A DNA stretch of 25,176 nucleotides from JAZMZS01 sp045120955 (GCA_045120955.1 JBGVFH010000054.1:1-25176); one strand, 5' to 3'; positions 15,912-24,075 are shown, counted from the first letter of the stretch. The notes: generated from the letters alone by a model not told the origin. Numbers and translations are program-made.

Positions 15912-17396
15912 TTACTCTACTTCAACGACTTTCTTGTAAAGGTCGTTTATCTCTGCTATCTTCTGATTTGCAGCTCCTTCCTGCTCGGCATAGAAGGAAG
16001 CAAAGTTTGTCAGACCGTCTCTGAATCTGACGCTCATGCCTGCACGGTAAGAACCGATATTATAGTAGTAGCCGAGGTCAAATACCTTGTTTGCAAAGAT
16101 GATCTCAAGTGTCTCGTAGGACTCATTGTCCTTTACGCTCTTGCCCTCGAGGTTCTTTTTGTAGAAGCCTTCGATTACAATATCAGATGCAGCGGAAATA
16201 GCCTCAACAAGGATAGAGTTGCGCTCTATGTGCTCATCGTCTCCAATGTCGGGGATGCAGAACAGAGAGATGTGGTTAGGTGACATACCTGAACGGTACT
16301 CTTCCTGCTCCTCATCGTATTTAGGCCAAGGAAGGAAGCCATAATCCAGCTCTGTATCACGAAGCTTGTATATTCCGTCGATAGTAGCACCAAAGAAGAG
16401 TGCCTGATTGTTTGCATATATCTGCTTCCAACCTACAGTGTTTGCAGCGGCATCCATCTGCCAGTTTACAAATGACTGATCTTTTCCGAACTCTGTCCAT
16501 TTCTGAATAAGATTGAAGTTCTTTTCCGAATTGAGTGTAAGCTCAAGCTCGCCGTCATTGTTTATAGCGGCAATAGTAGAACCTGTTGATGAGAAAGACA
16601 TCCATGTGGTGTCGTTGTATCCGAGAAATCCGTATACATCGCCCTCGGAAAATCCGTCTACAATGTCAAGGCTTGTAGCCTGCTTTGACAGTGTGTAGAG
16701 CTTGTCGTATGTCCATTTGCCGTCTCTGACAAGCTGATACATATCCTCAAACTGGAGTCTTAATGCAAGGTCCTTGTTAAAGGTTATAGCATATGTAAAG
16801 TTGTCGTCGATATAACTGATATCGCCTGCTGTAAAGAATATCTTGTCATAGATGGTGAGCTGTTCGTTTGCCGCCTGATCCCACCAAACCTTTGAAAGCT
16901 TTACATATCCGTAGTCACGCAGGTCTGCAAGCATACCGCTTTGTGCGAGAGTTCCACAGTCATACGCTGAAGAAACGGCTGCATCATAAATAACATCGTT
17001 TGACTCCCACGCCTTTGATATCTCGGTATAAGCCGCACCTGCGCCCGCCGTACTGTTCTTCTGTATGCGTATTTCGGTGATGGTAATGTCGTACTTATCC
17101 TCGATCTCAACATTTCTTCTGTGGATCGCCTCGTCGATTGCGTTGCCTTCTTCATCGTCTGTGAAAATGTAGGGGCATGTAGATACATTAGATCCGGTCA
17201 AGAACGTAAATTCATAACCGTCAAATGTAACTTCGGGAACTTCAACCACATTGCTCATATCCTGAGATCCTGAGTCTTGGTTTTCGCTTGTGTTTGCCGC
17301 CGTTGTATCATCACCGGCTTTGCCGCAGGCTGCGAACATGGGGACTGCGAGACACAAAAGCAACAGCATTGCTACAAGTTTTTTTGCGTGTTTCAT
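15912..17396 (-). CDS. ABC-type extracellular solute-binding lipoprotein
   Basis: 494 residues. Lipoprotein signal peptide with lipobox F-A-A-C and lipidated Cys24, then an acidic Ser/Asn/Asp linker and a family-1-like solute-binding domain. The end has F-L-P-W-P-K-Y-D-E-E-Q and a conserved tail shared with the second binding protein at the right edge. It should sit on the outer face of the membrane and bind an oligosaccharide. AGGAGG lies 6-7 nt before the ATG. The gene starts 28 bp after the GH51 arabinofuranosidase gene, which suggests arabino-oligosaccharide as ligand. No permease or ATPase gene is in the window, so it must work with a transporter encoded elsewhere. Confidence 0.9.
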   Translation of the reverse strand: MKHAKKLVAMLLLLCLAVPMFAACGKAGDDTTAANTSENQDSGSQDMSNVVEVPEVTFDGYEFTFLTGSNVSTCPYIFTDDEEGNAIDEAIHRRNVEIEDKYDITITEIRIQKNSTAGAGAAYTEISKAWESNDVIYDAAVSSAYDCGTLAQSGMLADLRDYGYVKLSKVWWDQAANEQLTIYDKIFFTAGDISYIDDNFTYAITFNKDLALRLQFEDMYQLVRDGKWTYDKLYTLSKQATSLDIVDGFSEGDVYGFLGYNDTTWMSFSSTGSTIAAINNDGELELTLNSEKNFNLIQKWTEFGKDQSFVNWQMDAAANTVGWKQIYANNQALFFGATIDGIYKLRDTELDYGFLPWPKYDEEQEEYRSGMSPNHISLFCIPDIGDDEHIERNSILVEAISAASDIVIEGFYKKNLEGKSVKDNESYETLEIIFANKVFDLGYYYNIGSYRAGMSVRFRDGLTNFASFYAEQEGAANQKIAEINDLYKKVVEVE

Positions 17397-17424
17397 AATA
17401 GATCCTCCTGTTTTTATTTTAATA

Positions 17425-18936
17425 TTATTTGTGCTTCTTCATCACAATAACATTCCATGAGTGAGGCTCAAGCACGGCATTGAGTCTGCCGTCCGTGAGC
17501 GAGGATATGCCATTTTCACGCGGAACTACAGTAAAGGGTGCCTCTTCTGTGTTCGTTGCTCTAAGATTGTCGTGATTTACCACGATGTGCTTTTCTACCT
17601 CATAGCCCTCGTATTGGCGAAGGTCTATGTCAAGAGAGTTTGACTCTTCAAGGTCCTTGTTTACAACAAAGAGTGTGAGTTGTTCCTGCTCCTCATTCTC
17701 TACCAAAGCACCGTCAAGGTAAGGAACATCGCCGTACTTCTTCGTTTCATATGTTCCGCAGTCGAAGATCACCTTTATTGATTTACCCTGTCCGTATTTT
17801 GCCGCATGCTCAAACGGATAGTATATCGTTTGCATCCATGCGCTGTCATCACTTGTCATGATCGGAGAGATAACGTTTACGAGCTGTGCCTGACATCCTA
17901 TCTTTACTCTGTCAGCGTGCTTGAGCATTGAGATAAGGCAGTTACCTACAACGATAACATCTTCCATGCAGTATGTGTCCTCGATCTCATGAGCCGCCTG
18001 CGTCCAATCGACAGCAGGAACCTTTCCGTGAGGACGGTATACCACGTTCCACTCGTCTATGGAAATGTTTATCTTTTTCTTTTTCTTGAGCTTTGCTCTT
18101 ACATAGTCACAGCAAGCGATAACTTCCTCTATCTGACGGTCAAAGGCAACCGAGGAGCCGAAGAATGTGCGTGTGTCATCGGGTGTCTTGTTTTTGTTAT
18201 CGTAATATGCGTGAAGAGATATATAATCGCATATGTCATAGGTATTTTCAACAACAGTCGCATCCCATGAAGCAAAGGTAGGAAGCGAAGCACCGGCAGA
18301 ACCGCAGGTGATAAGCTCAAGATCGGGGTCGATCATCTTCATGACCTTTCCCGCCTGCCATGCAAGTCTGCCGTATTCGTCAGCAGGCTTGTGTCCTATC
18401 TGCCAAGGTCCGTCCATCTCGTTTCCGAGGCACCAAAGCTTAATATTATGGGGCTGTTCATACCCATGCTGACGGCGAAGGTCGGAGTAGTACGTTCCGC
18501 CCGGATGGTTGCAGTATTCGAGCAGATGTATAGCCGCGTCAACTCCTCGTGTACCGAGATTTATTGCCATCATGGGCGTGATGTCAGCCATCTTTGCCCA
18601 GTCCATAAACTCGTTTAATCCGAACTCGTTTGAGTCGATGTTTTTCCATGCAGGCTCGAGCATCGTCTTTCTCTCAGACTTAGGTCCTACAGTGTTCTCC
18701 CAATGATAAGCGGATACGAAGTTTCCGCCCGGATATCTGACTACAGATACTCCCTGTTTTTTTACAAGCTCAAGCACGTCGCGTCTGATTCCGTTTTCAT
18801 CAGCGAACTTGTTGCCCGGCTGATATATACCCTCATATACGCATCTTCCCATGTGTTCTACAAAAGAGCCATAGATACGCTTGTCAATATCCGATATTAT
18901 AAAATGTTTGTCTGTGTATGCAGTTGATTTCTTCAT
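17425..18936 (-). CDS. abfA: GH51 alpha-L-arabinofuranosidase, cytoplasmic
   Basis: 503 residues, typical of GH51. No signal peptide. The TIM barrel begins with I-Y-G-S-F-V-E-H and V-V-R-Y-P-G-G-N-F; the acid/base is Glu173 in LGNEMDGPWQ and the nucleophile Glu295 in ISIDEWNVVY, positions very close to those of the characterised Geobacillus enzyme. A C-terminal beta-sandwich follows (about 400-503). It releases terminal L-arabinofuranose from imported arabino-oligosaccharides. It lies between the GH43 lipoprotein (45 bp upstream) and the solute-binding protein (28 bp downstream), all on one strand. AAAGG is about 10 nt before the ATG. Confidence 0.95.
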   Translation of the reverse strand: MKKSTAYTDKHFIISDIDKRIYGSFVEHMGRCVYEGIYQPGNKFADENGIRRDVLELVKKQGVSVVRYPGGNFVSAYHWENTVGPKSERKTMLEPAWKNIDSNEFGLNEFMDWAKMADITPMMAINLGTRGVDAAIHLLEYCNHPGGTYYSDLRRQHGYEQPHNIKLWCLGNEMDGPWQIGHKPADEYGRLAWQAGKVMKMIDPDLELITCGSAGASLPTFASWDATVVENTYDICDYISLHAYYDNKNKTPDDTRTFFGSSVAFDRQIEEVIACCDYVRAKLKKKKKINISIDEWNVVYRPHGKVPAVDWTQAAHEIEDTYCMEDVIVVGNCLISMLKHADRVKIGCQAQLVNVISPIMTSDDSAWMQTIYYPFEHAAKYGQGKSIKVIFDCGTYETKKYGDVPYLDGALVENEEQEQLTLFVVNKDLEESNSLDIDLRQYEGYEVEKHIVVNHDNLRATNTEEAPFTVVPRENGISSLTDGRLNAVLEPHSWNVIVMKKHK

Positions 18937-18981
18937 TCTGAGTTAACCTTTCTTGTTTTGATAAGCAAATTGTATTATCTG

Positions 18982-20565
18982 TTATTCACCGAGGGCATTC
19001 AGCACATTCTTGTCAAGTGCCGTTACGGGCCAGCCGTCCTCTGTCCATACTATCGTGCTGATATGAAGCTGTATTGTGCCGTTTCCGTCACTGCCGCGAT
19101 AGGGCCATGACTCGGATACCATATACGCATTTCCGTCCTTATCCTCGAAATACTGCGCATGTGCTACACCGGCAATGCCTTCTTTCCACTCGGTCAGGCG
19201 TGTTCCGCCGTTTCCGCTGAGAAGCTCCTTGCCGTCTTTATCAACATAAGGTCCGTACACGCTCTTGCTGCGTCCTACAGCCCAATAATATGTTCCCTTG
19301 CTAAGTCCCCCTCTTGCGGTAAAGAGATAGTAATAATCCCCGTGCTTTATAAGATAGGGGGCTTCCATATCATGGTTTCCTTTTGCGATATGGTAAGCGG
19401 TCGTGTCACTCTCGTCAAGCTTTCCCGTCTCGGGATTTATCTTTCTCATAAAGATACCATCCCAATACGAGCCGTATACCAAAAACACCGTTCCGTCATC
19501 ATCAATAAAGATGTTCGGGTCTATAGCATTGAAGTTGCTTACATTGTGATACGAGCGAATTACCAGACCTTGATCCACCCAATTATTTTTTGAAGGATCA
19601 TCAGTGATCGCCACGCCGATACCCGAATTCTGACTGCCTGAGCTTGATGTGCAGTAATAAAGGAAATATTTGTCTCCTATTTTATATGCACCCGGTGCCC
19701 AAATGCTTCCTGCTGCTGATACCGATGTGAGCCAAGAAGGACGGGGCTCAAGAGCATACTTGTCAAGCCTTGTCCAATTTATAAGATCGGTAGATGTCTT
19801 TACTGCGATAGTGCCCGTCATATTATAATTATAGTAGACACCGTTATAGTAAAGTATCTCGGGGCAGCTCGATGCACCCGTATAATCCCCCGTCAACGCA
19901 AGGACATAAGGATACTCGCCGTCTCCGTCGCTGAGCTTGGTAAATTTCCAACGCTGAGCGTCGGTGTCCTCGTATTCTTCTTGCTGAACATAGTAAAGTC
20001 CCGATGTATTTGTTGAAGCAACAGTCGCTATGCGTGAAGTATATGTATTTTCAAAGACACAGTTCTCTATTGTGCCGTCAAGCGTATATACATTCCACTT
20101 TTTTGCCTCGTCGTTCGTTCCTTCAAGGCATACCGAAAGCTTCTTTTCTTTCTTATAATTATCAAGGCTTCTTATGCTGAGATACATACGGCTCGCCATA
20201 TTTTCAAAGCTGTATGTTCCGTCATCGTTTTTGTGTGCCCGCCACATCTGTGAAAGATGTCTGCCGTAGAGGTCAACCTTGACCATGGCATTATCCTCAG
20301 TCGCAAAGTCCACACTTGTAAGAGAGCCCGACTCAAAGTCTTGCTCGTTGAGGGTGCTGATACGGTAAAGTGCTCCGTCCTCAAGCACGACGCTTGATAA
20401 ATCTCCAAGATCTGTCACGCCGTCACCTCCGTTTGTGTCTGTCGACGAATCAGTTGCTTCGCTCTGTGTGTCTGTTCCTTGCGTATCCGTGCAAGAAGCA
20501 AATACACATACCGCAGAAAGCGCTAAAACCAATAAGAGAAATACTAAAACCTTGCTTTTTTTCAT
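18982..20565 (-). CDS. GH43-family lipoprotein with ricin-type lectin domain (arabinanase-like)
   Basis: 527 residues. Lipoprotein signal peptide with lipobox F-A-S-C (Cys25), a Ser/Thr/Asp linker (26-55), a ricin-B-lectin-like domain (about 60-212, with D-A-Q-R-W-K-F), and a GH43 five-bladed propeller (about 220-527). Arabinanase-type signatures include N-A-I-D-P-N-I-F (pKa-modulating Asp349), M-E-A-P-Y-L (general acid Glu401), G-S-Y-W-D-G-I-F and G-R-S-K-S-V-Y-G-P-Y. The segment where H-D-P normally carries the general base reads S-S-C-P-E (about 232-236), and the usual W-A-P-D is W-A-P-G. It would act at the cell surface on arabinan or arabinoxylan if active. Its ATG overlaps the AraC stop codon by 4 nt (ATGA). 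Confidence 0.9.
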   Translation of the reverse strand: MKKSKVLVFLLLVLALSAVCVFASCTDTQGTDTQSEATDSSTDTNGGDGVTDLGDLSSVVLEDGALYRISTLNEQDFESGSLTSVDFATEDNAMVKVDLYGRHLSQMWRAHKNDDGTYSFENMASRMYLSIRSLDNYKKEKKLSVCLEGTNDEAKKWNVYTLDGTIENCVFENTYTSRIATVASTNTSGLYYVQQEEYEDTDAQRWKFTKLSDGDGEYPYVLALTGDYTGASSCPEILYYNGVYYNYNMTGTIAVKTSTDLINWTRLDKYALEPRPSWLTSVSAAGSIWAPGAYKIGDKYFLYYCTSSSGSQNSGIGVAITDDPSKNNWVDQGLVIRSYHNVSNFNAIDPNIFIDDDGTVFLVYGSYWDGIFMRKINPETGKLDESDTTAYHIAKGNHDMEAPYLIKHGDYYYLFTARGGLSKGTYYWAVGRSKSVYGPYVDKDGKELLSGNGGTRLTEWKEGIAGVAHAQYFEDKDGNAYMVSESWPYRGSDGNGTIQLHISTIVWTEDGWPVTALDKNVLNALGE

Positions 20566-21356
20566 GTGTTATCCTCTACGCTAAACATATTATACTTTCT
20601 GTATTCCATCGGCGTCACGCCGTATTTGCGCTTAAACAGTCTGATGAAATAGTCCGACCGAGCATAGCCGACCGTTTTACTGATCTTGCTGATATTCATA
20701 TTTGTCGTACTGAGCAGTCTGCAAGCCACAAGAAGTGCGGCAGTATTTATATCGGCGTTCGGTGTTACGCCGAATATTTCCTTGTACTTTATTGAAAAAT
20801 GCGAGCGGCTCAGATGCACATAATCTGCCATTTTTTCAACATTCCATTCTCCCGGAGCAACATATACCTGAGTCCGCAACGTATCGAAGCTGTGCTCTTG
20901 TGTATACCCTGCTGAGAGATTGTTTGTTTTTCTTTCAAGAGCAAGCCTGTGAAGCATATCCTCAAACATACTCTCGGGAGGAGGCAAAAGCGTCGAGTTG
21001 TACGCTCCCTTTGACCACTCCATTCTCTCTATGGTCGTCGTGATATCCTCTTGCATATTTGAATAAAAAGGAGTATTCAGGGGAAGTCCCATTTTTTCTA
21101 TGCAGCTTATATCATCTATTTGAAAGTGAACAAAATCATGAAGTAAGGAGATATGCTCAGCTTTGTAATATATAGACGAACCGAACGTGCCTATATAACA
21201 GCAATTTGCACTGACTCTCACAAGCTTGCCTTTGTACATCATAGAAACAGGGTTTATAAAATGAAGGAACAAATTACGATTTAGCTCATTTCTTTCAAGA
21301 AAAAAACCGATTTTCTGTCTCTTGAGATGCATACACTGTTCTATCTGTAGTTTCAT
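20562..21356 (-). CDS. AraC-family transcriptional regulator
   Basis: 264 residues. The N-terminal half (about 1-150) is a sensor region of the kind found in cupin-type AraC regulators, though no motif is decisive. The C-terminal AraC DNA-binding domain (about 165-258) has both helix-turn-helix units: VEKMADYVHLSRSHFS and the classic second unit ISKISKTVGYARSDYFIRLF followed by K-R-K-Y-G-V-T-P-M-E-Y-R. It overlaps the GH43 start by 4 nt and is first in the operon, so it probably senses an arabinose-derived inducer and activates the operon. AAGGTGGG precedes the ATG. Confidence 0.92.
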   Translation of the reverse strand: MKLQIEQCMHLKRQKIGFFLERNELNRNLFLHFINPVSMMYKGKLVRVSANCCYIGTFGSSIYYKAEHISLLHDFVHFQIDDISCIEKMGLPLNTPFYSNMQEDITTTIERMEWSKGAYNSTLLPPPESMFEDMLHRLALERKTNNLSAGYTQEHSFDTLRTQVYVAPGEWNVEKMADYVHLSRSHFSIKYKEIFGVTPNADINTAALLVACRLLSTTNMNISKISKTVGYARSDYFIRLFKRKYGVTPMEYRKYNMFSVEDNT

Positions 21357-21445
21357 GACATCCCACCTTATTTACGGTATCCGACACATTGTGCATTTGA
21401 AAAAAATACATAATTGTGACACTTTGTTTTGCCTTTGTTATTGTG

Positions 21446-21474
21446 ATTATAACACATAAGAAATCCGTTTTCAA
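21446..21474 (-). promoter_or_regulatory. Promoter of the araC-arabinan operon
   Basis: Reading leftward: -35 TTGAAA (21469-21474), 17-nt spacer, perfect -10 TATAAT (21446-21451), leaving a leader of about 80 nt. Three direct ATTGTG repeats (21388, 21413, 21440) run from the -10 into the leader. The gene-free gap 21357-21838 otherwise holds the araC-like remnant and the spoIVA-side hairpins. Confidence 0.7.
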
Positions 21475-21533
21475 GTGCGGTCATACTAATCCTGTTCGTT
21501 TTGTGTACTGTTTGCGTTCTCGCATTGGGTCAA

Positions 21534-21561
21534 GAAAAACAGCTTTGCAGCAAAGTGCTGT
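21534..21561 (-). terminator. Second hairpin with T-run between spoIVA and araC
   Basis: The core stem CTTTGC/GCAAAG with one central base is flanked by ACAG/CTGT pairing; on the minus strand T5 follows. It may back up the spoIVA terminator or belong to the decayed araC-like gene. Confidence 0.5.
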
Positions 21562-21684
21562 AAAACTGTTTTTTGCACACAATTTTTGTTTTGTAAGCAT
21601 GGTCTGTAACAAAAATCCTAATCTTTTTAATTAGATCGTGTTCAGGTCATTCATCTGCCTTTGTTGCGGAAACGAGAGCCTTTG

Positions 21685-21732
21685 TTACACCGTGAGCATT
21701 CCGTTGTACATAATAGAGATGGGGTTTATAAA
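21685..21732 (-). pseudogene. Remnant of an AraC-family sensor domain
   Basis: Read leftward the bases encode F-I-N-P-I-S-I-M-Y-N-G-M-L-T-V and then a stop. Residues 13-15 of this run are not conserved, but F-I-N-P-x-S-x-M-Y-x-G-x-L matches the same segment of the intact AraC protein (DNA 21215-21262) at about 10 of 13 positions, and the DNA also matches at most bases over about 40 bp. There is no ribosome site or upstream coding sequence: the fragment abuts the spoIVA terminator hairpin. It is best read as a broken duplicate; a chance match cannot be excluded for so short a stretch. Confidence 0.5.
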
Positions 21733-21770
21733 AGGGACTTGATTCATTGTGCAAGAATCAAGTCCCTTTT
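21730..21770 (-). terminator. Terminator of spoIVA
   Basis: A perfect 16-bp stem (21730-21745 with 21755-21770, AAAAGGGACTTGATTC) has a 9-nt loop; the A/T ends of the stem supply the T4 tail. It starts 68 bp after the spoIVA stop codon. Confidence 0.85.
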
Positions 21771-21838
21771 GCTGTTTTGTCAGGTGCTCTGTTTTATTGT
21801 TTTTTGCTGTTTTTGCATGTTATGCCGATTTATTTGCA

Positions 21839-23317
21839 TCAAAGTATGATGCAAATAAGCCCTCCGCTTCCCTCGTTAATGATACGTTCAAGCGTTTGCG
21901 ATAGTCTCTGTCTTGACTCATCAGGCATATTTTGCAGCTTAGTGTGAAGGCCCTCATTTACAAGCTCATACAACGATTTGCCGAACATATTTGACTGCCA
22001 GATGCTCGCAGGATCCTCACCAAACTCGGAAAGCATATAGTTTACAAGCTCTTCGGACTGTGCCTCCGACCCTACTATGGGATTTATTTCTGTTTCGATA
22101 GAGGCTTTTATCATATGGATAGAATTCGCCGCCGCTCTGAGCTTCACTCCGTAACCGCCCGCTTGCTTTACTATTTCCGGCTCCTGCAGCGTAAGCTCGG
22201 ATATATCCGGCATAACTATCCCGTAGCCCTTTTCGTTTACCTCTTCAAGTGCGCTTGCTACCTTATCATACTTTTTCTTTGTCTCGGACAAAGACCTTAT
22301 CAGAGATATCAGAGTCTGCTCGCTGTCTATCTCATGTCCCGTTATCTCGCTCATGATCCTGTAATAAAGACCGTCATCAAGCTCTAATGTTACCGTCGCC
22401 TTGCCGCTTCCCATGTCATACTCGTCTGCACTTGCTTTTTTTACATATTCCCACTCCTCGCCCGTGCAAAAAGCAGAAGCTACATCCGCCATGCAATGCA
22501 CACTGTCGGCATTTTGCTTTATTCTTTCTGTCAAAGAAGAGATCAGCCAATGTCCGCTCTCGAGACTCATCGCCCACGCAGGCAATTTCACAGATATCTC
22601 CTTGACGGGAAAGCGTTCAAGTATCATGCCGAGTATCGCGCTGAAATCATCCGCATCACATTCAAGGCAGTTCACAAGTGCTACGGGTGCCGAGTATTTT
22701 TGCTCAAGCGAGTATGCAAGCTCCCTTGCGGCATCACTTTCGGGGTCTGCGGAATTCAGTATAACGGCAAAGGGCTTGTTTATTTTGTTCAGCTCTGCCG
22801 CTATTTTTTCCTCTGCCTGCACATATGACTCACGCTTTATCTCTCCGATAGTTCCGTCAGTCGTAACTAACAATGCGATCGTTGCGTGCTCTTTGATGAC
22901 CTTGTCTGTTCCTATGGCTGCCGCCTCTGAAAACGGAAGCGGCTCCTGCTGCCACGGAGTACGCACCATTCTCGGCTCTCCGTTCTCAAGCAGACCGAGT
23001 GCTCCGTCGACCACATATCCAACACAGTCGACAAGCTTGATGTTCATGCTTGCGCCGTTGCCTATGCTTATATGTACTGCCTCATCCGGTATAAACTTCG
23101 GCTCTGTTGTCATGACTGTTTTTCCGGCGGCTGACTGAGGCATTTCATCTATCGCTCTTTCTCTGTCATATTCGTTCTCCATAAGAGGTATTACCGCCTG
23201 CTCGAGAAAGCGTTTTATCAGAGTGCTCTTTCCGGTTCTTACAGGTCCTACAACCCCTATATAGATATCTCCGCCCGTACGTTTGGCTATGTCATTGTAT
23301 ATTGCTGTGTCAATCAT
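21839..23317 (-). CDS. spoIVA: Stage IV sporulation protein A (spore-coat basement ATPase)
   Basis: 492 residues from the chosen ATG at 23317, exactly the length of Bacillus subtilis SpoIVA. An upstream in-frame ATG would add 12 basic residues with no counterpart, and GAGGGCGG just upstream of 23317 fits as ribosome site. Near the N-terminus is D-I-A-K-R-T-G-G-D-I-Y-I-G-V-V-G, then Walker A G-P-V-R-T-G-K-S-T with Lys30, followed by P-Q-S-A-A-G-K-T-V-M-T-T-E-P-K-F and L-V-D-C-V-G-Y. The C-terminus ends R-I-I-N-E-G-S-G-G-L-I-x-I-I-L as in the family. It polymerises with ATP hydrolysis around the forespore to anchor the coat, so the organism is a spore former. Confidence 0.97.
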   Translation of the reverse strand: MIDTAIYNDIAKRTGGDIYIGVVGPVRTGKSTLIKRFLEQAVIPLMENEYDRERAIDEMPQSAAGKTVMTTEPKFIPDEAVHISIGNGASMNIKLVDCVGYVVDGALGLLENGEPRMVRTPWQQEPLPFSEAAAIGTDKVIKEHATIALLVTTDGTIGEIKRESYVQAEEKIAAELNKINKPFAVILNSADPESDAARELAYSLEQKYSAPVALVNCLECDADDFSAILGMILERFPVKEISVKLPAWAMSLESGHWLISSLTERIKQNADSVHCMADVASAFCTGEEWEYVKKASADEYDMGSGKATVTLELDDGLYYRIMSEITGHEIDSEQTLISLIRSLSETKKKYDKVASALEEVNEKGYGIVMPDISELTLQEPEIVKQAGGYGVKLRAAANSIHMIKASIETEINPIVGSEAQSEELVNYMLSEFGEDPASIWQSNMFGKSLYELVNEGLHTKLQNMPDESRQRLSQTLERIINEGSGGLICIIL

Positions 23318-23352
23318 TTTTCTCCGCCCTCTTTTCGTAATTCTACATTGCA

Positions 23353-23381
23353 TTTATATGGCGGGCTCTTCAAAGATATGA
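23353..23381 (-). promoter_or_regulatory. Possible sigma-E promoter of spoIVA
   Basis: Reading leftward: TCATATC (23375-23381), 14-nt spacer, CATATAAA (23353-23360). These agree with the mother-cell sigma-E pattern (KMATATT, 14, CATACANT) at most positions, and spoIVA is a sigma-E gene in B. subtilis. The leader would be about 28 nt. No good vegetative promoter was seen nearby. Confidence 0.5.
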
Positions 23382-23486
23382 CATATCGGACACGGCAGGC
23401 AATATATTTTTTTATTCGTTTTTTTCTTTAAAAACGCTACATGGCATTGAATTTGTAAAAATTAGCATACTAAAATCGGTAAGATA

Positions 23487-23571
23487 TTGATTTTTCAACA
23501 AACCATGTGATATTATATATGTGTAGAATAGCATAATGTTGCAAGTTCGAAAACGACTCGTTTTTTATGCT
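23487..23571 (+). promoter_or_regulatory. Candidate padR promoter and leader dyads
   Basis: A -35-like TTGATT (23487-23492) and -10 TATTAT (23511-23516) are spaced 18 nt apart. Downstream, AGCATAA (23530-23536) pairs with TTATGCT (23565-23571), and inside it a perfect 15-bp palindrome AAAACGA-C-TCGTTTT (23550-23564) lies in the leader. PadR repressors usually regulate themselves through such dyads. The gap 23318-23650 holds this plus the spoIVA promoter and no other gene. Confidence 0.45.
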
Positions 23572-23650
23572 TTTTACATATTGGAGAATATAACCCATTG
23601 GCAAGTCGCAGATCATGTGCAAAAAATTTAGAAAGAAAAGGAAGATGGCC

Positions 23651-24034
23651 ATGATGTTGGAAAAAGATTGGCACAGCAGTGTTGAGGAAAACATAAGATG
23701 CGGTCTTATCGAGATGCTCATACTTTCAATGCTCTCAAACGGCGATATGTACGCCTATGAGCTCAAGCGTACGCTTGAGCAAAAGAGTAACGGAGTATTC
23801 AAGATGAGAGACGGTTCCTTGTACGGACCTATGTATCGTATGCTCGACCGCAATCTGATTTCGAGCAGACAGGAGCTGGTAGGTCAGAAGAGATTCCGCA
23901 ATTACTACCATATCGAGGAAAGCGGAAAAGAATATCTCGAGTATTCTGTAAAGAAATTCTACGAGATATTCGGATTTACCGATTCTATACTCTCCGAATG
24001 CGCAAACGGAAACAAAAATTCCGAGCAAAATTAG
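23651..24034 (+). CDS. PadR-family transcriptional regulator
   Basis: About 127 residues from the ATG at 23651, where AAAGGAAG sits about 8 nt upstream; upstream ATGs at 23615 and 23645 have poor spacing. The winged helix shows the family pattern: RCGLIEMLILSMLSNG, then M-Y-A-Y-E-L-K-R-T-L, the wing-side S-L-Y-G-P-M-Y-R-M-L-D-R and the Y-Y-H-I-E-E-S-G-K-E-Y-L strand. A C-terminal helix serves for dimerisation. It is the only complete plus-strand gene in the window besides the left-edge recombinase. PadR genes usually sit beside the membrane or efflux gene they control, but no partner is seen here. Confidence 0.92.
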   Translation: MMLEKDWHSSVEENIRCGLIEMLILSMLSNGDMYAYELKRTLEQKSNGVFKMRDGSLYGPMYRMLDRNLISSRQELVGQKRFRNYYHIEESGKEYLEYSVKKFYEIFGFTDSILSECANGNKNSEQN

Positions 24035-24037
24035 GTC

Positions 24038-24075
24038 GACACAGCCGTGTCAAAAGCGAGGTGTCCGAAAGGACA
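24038..24075 (+). other. Two small hairpins in the padR trailer
   Basis: GACAC-AGCC-GTGTC (24038-24051) and TGTCC-GAAA-GGACA (24062-24075, a GNRA-type tetraloop) directly precede the terminator. GTGTC occurs twice (24047-24051 and 24061-24065), so the first GACAC could pair with either. Confidence 0.45.

Noticed and set aside
22401..23138. 245-residue plus-strand ORF
   Set aside because: Antisense to spoIVA, whose frame is fully conserved; no start signal.
23318..23353. 12-residue N-terminal extension of SpoIVA
   Set aside because: It covers the ribosome site and lengthens the protein beyond the conserved 492 residues.
23541..23560. tRNA-like GTTCGAA T-loop sequence
   Set aside because: No acceptor stem, anticodon arm or CCA-proximal pairing around it.
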